Source: Streptomyces sp. NBC_00306
Lineage (GTDB): Bacteria; Actinomycetota; Actinomycetes; Streptomycetales; Streptomycetaceae
Reading direction: 5' to 3'
DNA length: 64,000 nucleotides
NCBI RefSeq assembly: GCF_036169555.1
Contig: NZ_CP108032.1
Location: forward strand, 744,001 to 808,000
Positions within the stretch are counted from its first letter, which is position 1, and every line of letters begins with the position of its first letter. Below are positions 42,347-51,127 of the stretch, piece by piece. Below the pieces are notes generated by a model. That model was not told the DNA's origin. It saw only the letters and a program-made list of their open reading frames with translations, and did not search any database. The translations under genes were made by a program, and so were the position numbers.

Positions 42347-44947
42347 ATGGTGGGAAAGCCCGTTGAAGCACTGGCCCCCGGCCCGGCGGAATCCGCCGTG
42401 GTCCGGAAAAACGGGTACGACACCGCCACCGCCCCAAGCGAACAGACCCCCCCAGTCCCGGTCGGGCAGACACCCACCGCGCCAACCGAACCGTCCGCCG
42501 CCGGAACCGAGCAGATCCTCGCCGAGATGCTGGCCGACGTCGCGGGCGTCCCGGAGGTGTCGGCCGACAGCCACTTCTTCGACGAACTCGGCGCCGACTC
42601 ACTGGTGATGGCACATTTCTGCGCACGCATCAGAAAGCGCGCGGATCTGCCATCGGTCTCCATGAAGGACGTATACCGGAATCCGACGATCCACAGCCTC
42701 GCCACGGCGCTCACCGACGCACCACAGCCCTCCACCCCCGTCGAGCCACCGCCTGCTCCCGTACCGACGGCTCGTACGAGCCTGTGGGAGTACGTCCTGT
42801 GCGGAGCGCTGCAACTGCTTGCTTTCGTCGGCTACTCCTGTGTCATCGCGTTCATCACCGCGCGGGGCTACGAGTGGATCTCCGCCGGGTCGGGTGTGGC
42901 CGACATCTATCTGCGGTCGGTCGTGTTCGGCGCCGTCGGCTTCCTGGTGCTGTGCTCCCTGCCGGTCGTGGTGAAGTGGACGGTCATGGGCCGGTGGAAG
43001 CCGCGCGAGATACGGGTCTGGAGCCTGGGTTACGTACGGTTCTGGCTCGTCAAGACGCTGGTGCGGGCGAACCCGCTGGTGCTGTTCGTCGGCTCGCCGC
43101 TCTACACCTTCTATCTGCGGCTGCTGGGAGCGAAGGTCGGCCGGGGTGTCGTGATCTTCTCCCGGAACATGCCGGTGTGCACCGACCTCTTCGCGGTCGG
43201 CGACGGAACCGTCATCCGCAAGGACTCGTTCTTCGCCTGCTACCGGGCCCACGCCGGCCGCATCCAGACGGGCCCGGTCACGCTCGGGCGGGACGTGACC
43301 GTCAGCGAGGCGACCGTGCTCGACATCGGGAGCTCCATGGCGGACGGGGCCCAACTGGCCCACGCCTCCTCGCTGCACAGCGGACAGACGGTCCCCGCCG
43401 GAGAACACTGGCACGGATCCCCCGCCGTTCCGGCCGACAGCGCGGTGGACTTCCGCGGAGTGGGACCGGCCGGCTGCGGTGCCGTGCGACGGGCCGTGCA
43501 CAGCGTCCTTCAGCTGCTGACAGCACTGCTCCTCTACATGCCGCTCGCGGTGGGCGTCGTGGGCCTGATGTTCTCCCAGGTGCCGCAGTTCGCCGCGGCC
43601 CTGGAGCCCGGGCCCGCGGCGCTGACGAGCTGGACGTTCTACGTCGAGGCGCTGGTGGCCTCGGTCGTGCTCTTCTTCGGTGCCATACCCGTCGGCCTGC
43701 TGATCATGACCACGCTGCCCCGGCTGTTCAACCGCGCGATGACACCCGGCCGGGTCTATCCCCTGTACGGAATCCACTACGGGATGCACCGGGCGATCGT
43801 CCTCCTCACCAACAGGAAGTTCATGACCCGGCTGTTCGGGGACAGCTCCGCCATCGTCCACTACCTGCGGACGCTCGGGTACCAGCTCTCGCCGGTCGAA
43901 CAGACCGGATCGAACTTCGGCACGGACGTGAAGCACGAGACGCCGTACCTGAGTTCCGTCGGAACGGGGACGATGATCGCCGACGGCCTGTCGATGGTCA
44001 ACGCCGACTTCTCGAACACGTCCTTCAGCGTCTCCCGCACCTCGATCGGCCCGCACAACTTCCTCGGGAACAGGATCGCCTACCCGTCGCGGGGCCGGAC
44101 CGGTGACAACTGCCTGCTCGCCACGAAGGTGATGGTCCCCATCGACGGGACGGTCCGTGAAGGCGTCGGGCTGCTGGGCTCGCCCAGCTTCGAGATCCCC
44201 CGGTCCGTCCACCGGGACAGCACGTTCGACCAGCTCAAGAACGAAGAAGAGCTGCCCGCCAACCTCGCCGCCAAGAACAAGCACAACGTCGTCACCATGG
44301 TGCTGTATCTGCTGGTGCGGTGGTTCTACTTCACCTGGTTCACACTCCTCGTCGCGGTGACCGCGGAGCTCTACGCCTCGCTCGGCGCGTTGGCGATCGC
44401 GCTGGGCAACCTCCTCCTCCTCCTGTCCGGCGCCGTGTACTACGTACTGGTCGAGCGGGCCGTCACCGCTCTGCACCCGCTGTGTCCGGTGTTCTGCTCG
44501 ATCTACGACCGCCGCTTCTGGCGACGTGAGCGGTACTGGAAGGTGCCCAACGAGACCTGGCTGCGCATCTACAACGGCACCCCGTACAAGAACCTGATCT
44601 GGCGGCTGCTGGGAGTCCGGCTCGGCCGCAGAGTCTTCGACGACGGCTGCTCGTTCACGGAGCGCCCCCTGGTCGCCGTCGGCGACAACTGCACGCTGAA
44701 CGCGGGGAGTGTCGTCCAGTGCCACTCCCAGGAGGACGGCACGTTCAAGTCCGACCGCAGCAGCATCGGCGCCGGCTGCACGCTCGGGGTCGGCGCCTTC
44801 GTCCACTACGGCGTGACGGTGGGCGACGGCGCGGAGCTGGCCCCCGACTCCTTCCTCATGAAGGGCGAGGCAGTCCCGCAGAACGCCCGGTGGACCGGGA
44901 ACCCGGCTCGGCCGATCGGCCGGGACACCGGCGAGCAGTGGAGGTAG
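42347..44947 (+). CDS. Carrier domain - membrane - triple beta-helix protein (Pls/PosA C-terminal type)
   Basis: An 866-residue protein. Residues 53-130 are a peptidyl carrier domain with Ppant Ser85 in ELGADSLVMAHF. Then follow helices at about 147-172 and 185-212, a left-handed beta-helix domain with hexapeptide repeats (VGDGTVIRKDSFF, VTLGRDVTVSEATV), helices around 385-415 and 430-465, a second beta-helix (SVGTGTMIADGLSMVNADF, TGDNCLLATKV), two more helices around 645-705 and a third beta-helix (VGDNCTLNAGSVV, GAGCTLGVGAFVHYGVTVGDGA). This is the T - TM1/2 - C1 - TM3/4 - C2 - TM5/6 - C3 layout of poly-lysine synthetase-type proteins, lacking their adenylation domain. GAGGAG precedes the ATG. 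First gene of the operon. Confidence 0.88.
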   Translation: MVGKPVEALAPGPAESAVVRKNGYDTATAPSEQTPPVPVGQTPTAPTEPSAAGTEQILAEMLADVAGVPEVSADSHFFDELGADSLVMAHFCARIRKRADLPSVSMKDVYRNPTIHSLATALTDAPQPSTPVEPPPAPVPTARTSLWEYVLCGALQLLAFVGYSCVIAFITARGYEWISAGSGVADIYLRSVVFGAVGFLVLCSLPVVVKWTVMGRWKPREIRVWSLGYVRFWLVKTLVRANPLVLFVGSPLYTFYLRLLGAKVGRGVVIFSRNMPVCTDLFAVGDGTVIRKDSFFACYRAHAGRIQTGPVTLGRDVTVSEATVLDIGSSMADGAQLAHASSLHSGQTVPAGEHWHGSPAVPADSAVDFRGVGPAGCGAVRRAVHSVLQLLTALLLYMPLAVGVVGLMFSQVPQFAAALEPGPAALTSWTFYVEALVASVVLFFGAIPVGLLIMTTLPRLFNRAMTPGRVYPLYGIHYGMHRAIVLLTNRKFMTRLFGDSSAIVHYLRTLGYQLSPVEQTGSNFGTDVKHETPYLSSVGTGTMIADGLSMVNADFSNTSFSVSRTSIGPHNFLGNRIAYPSRGRTGDNCLLATKVMVPIDGTVREGVGLLGSPSFEIPRSVHRDSTFDQLKNEEELPANLAAKNKHNVVTMVLYLLVRWFYFTWFTLLVAVTAELYASLGALAIALGNLLLLLSGAVYYVLVERAVTALHPLCPVFCSIYDRRFWRRERYWKVPNETWLRIYNGTPYKNLIWRLLGVRLGRRVFDDGCSFTERPLVAVGDNCTLNAGSVVQCHSQEDGTFKSDRSSIGAGCTLGVGAFVHYGVTVGDGAELAPDSFLMKGEAVPQNARWTGNPARPIGRDTGEQWR

Positions 44948-44952
44948 GAGTG

Positions 44953-47667
44953 ATGGCAACGTCCACGCAGACCGACGCCGAGTTCTGGCGCGGGGTGCTC
45001 ACCGCCGGCACCTTCACCGCGATCCCCCGCTGGTCGGGCGACCGCGTGCCGGGGACCGCCGAGTACACGGCGGCCGTACCGGACGAGTTGCTGGCATCGC
45101 TGCGCCGGTGGGCGGACGAGGCGGACCTGCCGCTGAGTTCGGTGCTGCTGGCCGCGCACGCCAAGGTGCTCGCGGCGCTGTCCGGCGAGCAGGCGGTCGC
45201 GACGTACGTCCGCACGCCGGACGGCACGCCGCTGCCGTGCCGGCTGTCGACCGCCTCAGGGACCTGGCGTGCGCTGATCGAGGACACCGACCGGGCACAG
45301 GCGGAGCTGCTGGCACACCAGGACTTCCCCGTCGACGACTTCAGGCGCGAGCTGGGTCTGGGTGAGCCGCTGCCCGAGACCCTCTTCGATCCGTACGGCG
45401 ACGGTGACGGCCGGGAGCGGGACACCGTACTGCGCGTGGCGCTCCCCCACCACGGCGCCCGTCGCGGTCTGCGGCTGTTCTACCGGACCGATGTGCTGGA
45501 CGCCGAATGCGCCGCCAGGATCGCCGGCTATCACCTCACCGCGCTCGCGCTCATCGCCGCCGATCCGGAGGCCGATCACGGGCGGCAGAGCCTGCTGTCC
45601 GCCGGGGAACTCGATCTCCAGCTCGACGGGCTCGCCGGGCCCCACCGGGAGCTGCCGGACCGCCGGTTCCACGAACTGTTCGAAGAGCAGGTGCGGATCC
45701 GTCCGGACGCGGTCGCCGCCGTACAGGGCGAACGGCAGTGGACGTACGAGGAGCTCAACACCCGCGCCAACCGCCTGGCGGGCGCCCTCCTGGCTCGCGG
45801 ACTGCGCCGCCAGGACGTCGTCGCGGTCGTGACCGAGCGCAATCTCGACTGGATGGCGGCGGTGATCGGCGTCTTCAAGGCGGGCGGCGTCTATCTGCCC
45901 GTCGAACCGCACTTCCCCGCCGGCCGGATCGCCGCCATGCTCGACCGCGCCGCGTGCCGGCTCGTCCTGACCGAACCCGGCAGCACCGCGACACTCGACG
46001 AGGCACTGGAGTCGCAGCGCCGAGAGTCCGGGGCCCGGGCAGAGGGTTCCGACCCATCGCAGCCCGGTCGGTCGGCGGCCGCAGAGTCGCGCCCCGGAGT
46101 ACAGACGCTCCTCGTCGAGGCCGCCTACGCGGAGGACCACTCCGACGCCGACCCCGGTGTCCGCGTCGGGCCGGACCAGCTCGCCTACGTCTTCTTCACC
46201 TCCGGATCCACCGGTGAACCCAAGGGCGCGATGTGCGAGCACGCCGGCATGCTCAACCACCTCTACGCCAAGATCGACGACCTGGGCATCGACGAGGGAC
46301 ATGTCGTCGCCCAGACCGCGCCCCAGTGCTTCGACATCTCCCTGTGGCAGTTGCTCGCGCCCGTGCTGGCCGGCGGGCGGACCCTGCTCGTCGGGCAGGA
46401 AGCGGTCCTGGACGCACGGCAGTTCCTCGACACCGTCGTCGACGGACGTGTCGCCGTCCTCCAGGTGGTGCCGTCCTACCTCGACGCCGTGCTCTCCTGC
46501 CTGGAGCGCCACCCCCGCGAACTCCCGGACCTGCGACGGGTTTCGGTGACCGGCGAGGCGCTGAAGATGGAACTCGTCCAGCGCTGGTTCGCCGCGCAGC
46601 CGGGGATCGCGCTGGTCAACGCCTACGGACTGACCGAGACCTCCGACGACACCAACCACGAGGTCATGGACCGGGTGCCGGACACCGACCGTGTACCGCT
46701 CGGCCGCCCCGTCAACAACGTGCACATCTACGTCGTCGACGAGCACCTCTCCCCCGTGCCGCTGGGGGCTCCCGGCGCCATCGTCTTCTCCGGCGTCTGC
46801 GTCGGCCGGGGCTACATCAACGACCCCGAACGCACCCGGCCCGCCTTCATGGATGATCCGCACCGTCCTGGCCTGCGGCTGCACCGGGGCGGCGACTACG
46901 GCCGCTGGCTGCCCGGGGGAAAGCTGGAGTTCCTCGGCCGCAAGGACAGCCAGGTCAAGATCCGCGGCTTCCGGATCGAGATCGGCGAGATCGAGAACAC
47001 CCTGCTGCGGACACCCGGTGTCCGCAACGGTGCGGTGGTGATCACCCGATCCGCGGGCCGCAGTGCGCATCTGGTGGCGTTCTACTCCGGCCCCGGCCCG
47101 CTGGAGGCCGACGACCTGCGGCACCGGCTGAGCCGGTCACTGCCCCCCTACATGGTGCCGTCGTCCTTCCACTGGCAGGAGAGCCTGCCCCTGACCGCCA
47201 ACGGCAAGATCGACAAGAAGGCGCTGACGGCGCTTGCCGAACAGCTCGACGCCGCCGGGCCGCCCGAAGCGGCGGAGAACGGCCACCGCGCGCCGCTGAC
47301 GCCGACCGAACAGCGCCTGGCCGCGGCCTGGGCCCCGGTGCTCGGCATACCGCAGGAACGCGTCGGCCGGCTCGACCACTTCTTCGACCACGGCGGCACC
47401 TCGCTGACAGCGGTCAAGCTCGTGGTGTCCCTGGACCGCGTCGTCTCCCTCAAGGACATCACCCGCCACCCGGTCCTCGCCGACCTGGCCGCCCTCGTCG
47501 ACGAACGAGCCGCGGCCGCCGACGCCACCGACGGCCCATCCCCACAGAACTCGCCGCTGCTGAGGCCCGTGTCGGTGCCGGACGGTCCACAGCCGGCCGG
47601 TCCACAGGACGGCGCCGTCTCCTGGCACGACCAACCCTCCGCCGCATCCGTCCGGCCCCCCGCCTGA
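44953..47667 (+). CDS. Single-module NRPS: truncated C-like - adenylation - carrier
   Basis: A 904-residue protein. Residues 1-215 resemble only the C-terminal lobe of a condensation domain and lack HHxxxDG. About 235-745 is an adenylation domain: A3 FFTSGSTGEPKGA at 414-426, A4 FDIS at 460, A5 NAYGLTET at 556, A8 RIEIGEIE, A10 Lys752 in NGKIDKKAL. Residues 780-850 are a carrier with Ser817 in DHGGTSLTAV. Aligning by eye to GrsA gives the pocket code D-I-W-Q-S-T-A-D-D-K; two acidic residues at 330/331 suggest a cationic amino acid. It follows the membrane protein by 5 bases (GGAGG site). Probable substrate: diaminopropionate or a hydroxylated derivative, by context. Confidence 0.9.
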   Translation: MATSTQTDAEFWRGVLTAGTFTAIPRWSGDRVPGTAEYTAAVPDELLASLRRWADEADLPLSSVLLAAHAKVLAALSGEQAVATYVRTPDGTPLPCRLSTASGTWRALIEDTDRAQAELLAHQDFPVDDFRRELGLGEPLPETLFDPYGDGDGRERDTVLRVALPHHGARRGLRLFYRTDVLDAECAARIAGYHLTALALIAADPEADHGRQSLLSAGELDLQLDGLAGPHRELPDRRFHELFEEQVRIRPDAVAAVQGERQWTYEELNTRANRLAGALLARGLRRQDVVAVVTERNLDWMAAVIGVFKAGGVYLPVEPHFPAGRIAAMLDRAACRLVLTEPGSTATLDEALESQRRESGARAEGSDPSQPGRSAAAESRPGVQTLLVEAAYAEDHSDADPGVRVGPDQLAYVFFTSGSTGEPKGAMCEHAGMLNHLYAKIDDLGIDEGHVVAQTAPQCFDISLWQLLAPVLAGGRTLLVGQEAVLDARQFLDTVVDGRVAVLQVVPSYLDAVLSCLERHPRELPDLRRVSVTGEALKMELVQRWFAAQPGIALVNAYGLTETSDDTNHEVMDRVPDTDRVPLGRPVNNVHIYVVDEHLSPVPLGAPGAIVFSGVCVGRGYINDPERTRPAFMDDPHRPGLRLHRGGDYGRWLPGGKLEFLGRKDSQVKIRGFRIEIGEIENTLLRTPGVRNGAVVITRSAGRSAHLVAFYSGPGPLEADDLRHRLSRSLPPYMVPSSFHWQESLPLTANGKIDKKALTALAEQLDAAGPPEAAENGHRAPLTPTEQRLAAAWAPVLGIPQERVGRLDHFFDHGGTSLTAVKLVVSLDRVVSLKDITRHPVLADLAALVDERAAAADATDGPSPQNSPLLRPVSVPDGPQPAGPQDGAVSWHDQPSAASVRPPA

Positions 47668-47680
47668 AAGGAAGCCCACC

Positions 47681-48685
47681 ATGCCCTCCTCGCTCACCAC
47701 CGCGCTGCCGGGCCTGGAATCGCGCCCAGGCCGGCCTCCCGTGCTGGAACTGGAACCCGGCACCGACACCATGAGCTGGCCCGCCCAGCAGCGGGACGCA
47801 CTGCGCGCCGCCGTCGCCGAGCACGGCGCGGTCCTGGTCCGCGGCCTCGGGCTGCGCGACGCGGACGACGTCGCCGCGGTGCTCCGGCAGCTCGCCACCG
47901 GACCGGCGGCCGACAAGGAGGCCTTCGCGCTGCGGGAGACCTACTCCGACGGCGTCTACTCGTCGACGGCCTGGCCGTCGAACCAGCCGATGTGCATGCA
48001 TCACGAGCTCAGCTACACCCAGGAGTTCCCCGGCCTGATGATGTTCGCGTGCCTGACCGCGCCCACCGAGGGCGGGGCCACCGCGGTCGCCGACTCGGCG
48101 GCCGTGCTCGACGATCTGCCCCCCGCCCTGACCGAACGGTTCGAGCGCGAGGGCTGGCTGCTCACCCGCAGCTACAACGACGAGATCGGAGCCTCCGTCG
48201 CGGAGGCGTTCGGCACCGAGGACCGCGCCGCCGTCGAGAACTACTGCCGCGCCAACGCGATCGAGTTCGCCTGGCAGCCCGACGGCGGACTGCGCACCCG
48301 GCAGCTGCGCAGCGCCGTGGTGCGTCACCCGGTCACCGGCATGCGGTGCTGGTTCAACCAGATCGCGTTCCTCAACGAGTGGACGACGGCACCCGAGGTG
48401 CGGGAGTACCTGATCGACGAGTACGGCGCCGGCGGTCTGCCGTTCAACACCCGCTACGGCAACGGCGACCCCCTCACCGAGGACACCGTCCAGCTGATCA
48501 ACGCGGTGTACGACACCCACACCGCCCGGCAGCCCTGGCTGGCCGGTGACCTGCTGCTCGTCGACAACATCCGTACCGCGCACAGCAGGGAGCCCTTCGA
48601 AGGACCCCGGGACGTGGTCGTGGCGATGGCCGACCCGGTGCGCCTGGGCGACTGCTCGCCGACCGTCCAGGCGGCTGTCCGATGA
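47681..48685 (+). CDS. Fe(II)/2-oxoglutarate oxygenase, TauD/SyrP-AsnO type
   Basis: A 334-residue TauD/TfdA superfamily protein. The metal triad is His107-x-Glu109 (CMHHELSY) and His301 (NIRTAHSREPF), with Arg310 for 2-oxoglutarate (GPRDVVVAM). HxE instead of HxD is the mark of the AsnO/VioC clade that beta-hydroxylates free or carrier-bound amino acids; the FACLTAPTEGGATAVADSAAV block also fits SyrP-like enzymes. AAGGA lies 8 bases before the ATG, and the stop overlaps sbnB by ATGA, so it is an operon member. It may hydroxylate diaminopropionate, its precursor or the product. Confidence 0.88.
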   Translation: MPSSLTTALPGLESRPGRPPVLELEPGTDTMSWPAQQRDALRAAVAEHGAVLVRGLGLRDADDVAAVLRQLATGPAADKEAFALRETYSDGVYSSTAWPSNQPMCMHHELSYTQEFPGLMMFACLTAPTEGGATAVADSAAVLDDLPPALTERFEREGWLLTRSYNDEIGASVAEAFGTEDRAAVENYCRANAIEFAWQPDGGLRTRQLRSAVVRHPVTGMRCWFNQIAFLNEWTTAPEVREYLIDEYGAGGLPFNTRYGNGDPLTEDTVQLINAVYDTHTARQPWLAGDLLLVDNIRTAHSREPFEGPRDVVVAMADPVRLGDCSPTVQAAVR

Positions 48686-49752
48686 CCACCACCCCCTCTC
48701 CCGCAACGGAGCCCGCCATGCCAGAACCCCTGTCCGCGCCGTCCTTCGCCGTGATCACGGGCGACCAGGTCCAACACGCTCTGGAAGGCCGCGAAAAGGA
48801 GATCGTGGAGGTGGTCGAGGGCACGTACCGGCTGCACGGAGCAGGCGAGTCGGTGAACCCGCCGTCGTCCTTCCTCCGCTTCCACGACCGTCCCACCTCC
48901 CGGATCATCGCGCTGCCGGCGTCGATCGGCGGGCGGAACCGCGTGGACGGACTGAAGTGGATCTCCAGCTTCCCGCAGAACGTGGCCTCCGGTATCCCCC
49001 GCGCCTCGGCGGTGCTGATCCTCAACGACCCGGACACCGGCTACCCGTTCGCCTGTCTGGAGAGCTCGATCATCAGCGCCACCCGGACCGCCGCGTCGGC
49101 CGCAGCGGCCGCCGACCGGCTCACCCGTGACCGGCCGCGTCCGTTGCGCGTCGGCTTCTTCGGGGCCGGTCTGATCGCCCGGTACATCCACACCTTCCTG
49201 GTGGGGACGGGCTGGTCGTTCGACGAGATCGGGGTGCACGACCTGTCGGCCGACAGCGCGGCGGGCTTCCGCGTCTACCTCGAACAGTCGGGCGGCGGCG
49301 GACGCATCACCGTGCACAGCAGCGCCGAGGACCTGATCCGGCTCAGCGACCTGGTGGTCTTCGCCACCGTCGCGGGTCAGCCGCACGTCGGCGACCTGTC
49401 GTGGTTCGAGCACAACCCCGTGGTCCTGCATGTGTCACTGCGCGACCTCGACCCGGAGATCCTGCTCGCGTCGACGAACATCGTCGACGACATCGAGCAC
49501 TGCCTGCGGGCCGGCACCTCACCGCATCTGACCGAACAGCGCACCGGCAACCGGGACTTCGTGCACGGCACGCTGGACGACGTGATGGCCGGACGGGTCA
49601 CGGTGCCGCCGGACCGGCCCGTCGTGTTCTCCCCCTTCGGTCTCGGGGTGCTCGATCTGGCGGTCGGCAAATACGTCTACGACGAGGTGGCCCGCACCGG
49701 AGAACTCCGGGTCGCCGACGGCTTCTTCCACGAACTGCGCCGGTACGGCTGA
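48682..49752 (+). CDS. sbnB: 2,3-diaminopropionate biosynthesis dehydrogenase SbnB
   Basis: A 356-residue ornithine-cyclodeaminase-family protein. It has the SbnB pattern: FAVITGDQVQHALEGREKEIVEVV at the start, RFHDRPTSRIIALPASIGG, KWISSFPQNVASGIPRASAVLILND and the NAD motif VGFFGAGLIARYIHTF. In staphylopine/staphyloferrin B work, SbnB oxidatively hydrolyses N-(1-amino-1-carboxyethyl)-glutamate to L-2,3-diaminopropionate and 2-oxoglutarate. Overlaps the oxygenase stop by four bases. The released 2-oxoglutarate is also the co-substrate of the neighbouring oxygenase. Confidence 0.92.
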   Translation: MTTTPSPATEPAMPEPLSAPSFAVITGDQVQHALEGREKEIVEVVEGTYRLHGAGESVNPPSSFLRFHDRPTSRIIALPASIGGRNRVDGLKWISSFPQNVASGIPRASAVLILNDPDTGYPFACLESSIISATRTAASAAAAADRLTRDRPRPLRVGFFGAGLIARYIHTFLVGTGWSFDEIGVHDLSADSAAGFRVYLEQSGGGGRITVHSSAEDLIRLSDLVVFATVAGQPHVGDLSWFEHNPVVLHVSLRDLDPEILLASTNIVDDIEHCLRAGTSPHLTEQRTGNRDFVHGTLDDVMAGRVTVPPDRPVVFSPFGLGVLDLAVGKYVYDEVARTGELRVADGFFHELRRYG

Positions 49753-49791
49753 GCAGCCCACCCGCGCGCCCCCCACCACACGGAGGCCATC

Positions 49792-50874
49792 GTGCCTGTC
49801 ATCTCCGTACCTCAGGCCTTCAACGAGGAGGAGCTCTATGTCGATCTCTCGGCGATCTACGGGCGTTCACTCTTCCTCAAGTGCGAGGGCTTCAACTTCG
49901 CCGGTTCGATCAAACTCAAGGCGGCGACCGAGATGGTCGAGACCGCGGAGCGGGAGGGCATCCTGACGCCGGACTCGATCCTGATCGAGTCCTCGTCCGG
50001 CAACCTCGGCGTCGCACTGAGCATGATCGCGGCCAGCAAGGGCTACCGGTTTCTGTGCGTGACGGACTCCCGCTGCAATCTTGCGACCAGGCTGATGATG
50101 GAGGCCCTGGGCAGCCAGGTGCACATCGTCGCCGGCCAGCGGTCCAACGGCGGACTCCTCGGCGCGCGCCTCGACTACGTCCGCGCCATGTGTGCGTCCG
50201 ACGACCGCTACGTATGGCTGAGCCAGTACACCAATCCGGCCAACTGGAAGGCGCACTATCAGCGGACCGCCCCCGCCATCGCCCGCGCCTTCCCGAAGCT
50301 CGACGTCCTGTTCGTCGGCGCGGGCACCACGGGAACCCTGATGGGCTGCGCACGGTATTTCCGCGAGTCGCGCCGGCCGGTGCACATCGTCGCCGTGGAC
50401 AGTGTCGGCTCGGTGAGCTTCGGCGGCGCCCCGGCGCGCCGGATGATCCCCGGCCTCGGCATGAGCGTCCGTCCGCCGCTGCTGGACGAGTCGTTCGTGG
50501 ACGAGGCGGTCCGCGTCGAGGAGGCCGACACCGTTCGCGCCTGCCGCCGTCTGGCCAAACGCGGATTCCTGTTCGGCGGCTCCACGGGCACGGTGGTCAG
50601 CGGCGCCATGGGCTGGCTGGCCCGGCACGACGCGCGCGATCTCACGGCCGTGGCCGTCGCCCCGGACCTCGGCGAGCGCTACCTCGACACCGTGTACCAG
50701 GCCAACTGGGTGCAGGCCCTGTACGGCGCGGACGTACTGGACCCCGACGGACAGACCGCGGGCCCCTCGGAGCCCGTGCGATCGCCGGGCTCGAACGCGC
50801 GCTCCCGGCAGGAGAGGGACGACTCCTGGACCCCTGCCTCACCGGAGGGGCGGCCACGCCGCGGCGCGTGGTGA
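49792..50874 (+). CDS. sbnA: 2,3-diaminopropionate biosynthesis PLP enzyme SbnA
   Basis: A 360-residue cysteine-synthase-like PLP enzyme. Lys41 in NFAGSIKLKAA is the PLP Schiff-base residue, and ESSSGNLGVALSMIAASKGY and VGAGTTGTLMGCARYF are cofactor-binding loops. SbnA condenses O-phosphoserine with glutamate to give the substrate of SbnB. The GTG start has GGAGG 5 bases upstream. The last 40 residues are a polar tail beyond the fold. Last gene of the operon, 39 bases after sbnB. Confidence 0.92.
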   Translation: MPVISVPQAFNEEELYVDLSAIYGRSLFLKCEGFNFAGSIKLKAATEMVETAEREGILTPDSILIESSSGNLGVALSMIAASKGYRFLCVTDSRCNLATRLMMEALGSQVHIVAGQRSNGGLLGARLDYVRAMCASDDRYVWLSQYTNPANWKAHYQRTAPAIARAFPKLDVLFVGAGTTGTLMGCARYFRESRRPVHIVAVDSVGSVSFGGAPARRMIPGLGMSVRPPLLDESFVDEAVRVEEADTVRACRRLAKRGFLFGGSTGTVVSGAMGWLARHDARDLTAVAVAPDLGERYLDTVYQANWVQALYGADVLDPDGQTAGPSEPVRSPGSNARSRQERDDSWTPASPEGRPRRGAW

Positions 50875-51127
50875 GGAACTGAGGGCAGCGGCCGGGGCGA
50901 AGGTGCCTCGGCCGCGGGCTGCGGGTTGCGTCCTGCGTCCTGCGTCCTGCGGGCGTCAACTGACATACCCGGTGCGGCACTTCGTCGTCGTGGTCTTCGG
51001 TGTGCACACACGCCCCCTCGGTGCTTTGTAGGTGCGAGCGACATATCCGGTCGGGTGACGGGCTCCTAATCTCCCGGAATCCACGGACGGGATTCCGCCG
51101 TGGGCCGCACCTCACCCGGGAGGGTCC

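Noticed and set aside
42599..44959. 786-residue minus-strand frame opposite the membrane beta-helix protein
   Set aside because: His/Gln/Asp/Val-rich shadow. The plus-strand frame has carrier motif, helices, hexapeptide repeats and a ribosome binding site.
50926..50950. Three GCGTCCT direct repeats after sbnA
   Set aside because: Too short to assign meaning; probably replication slippage in a non-coding gap.
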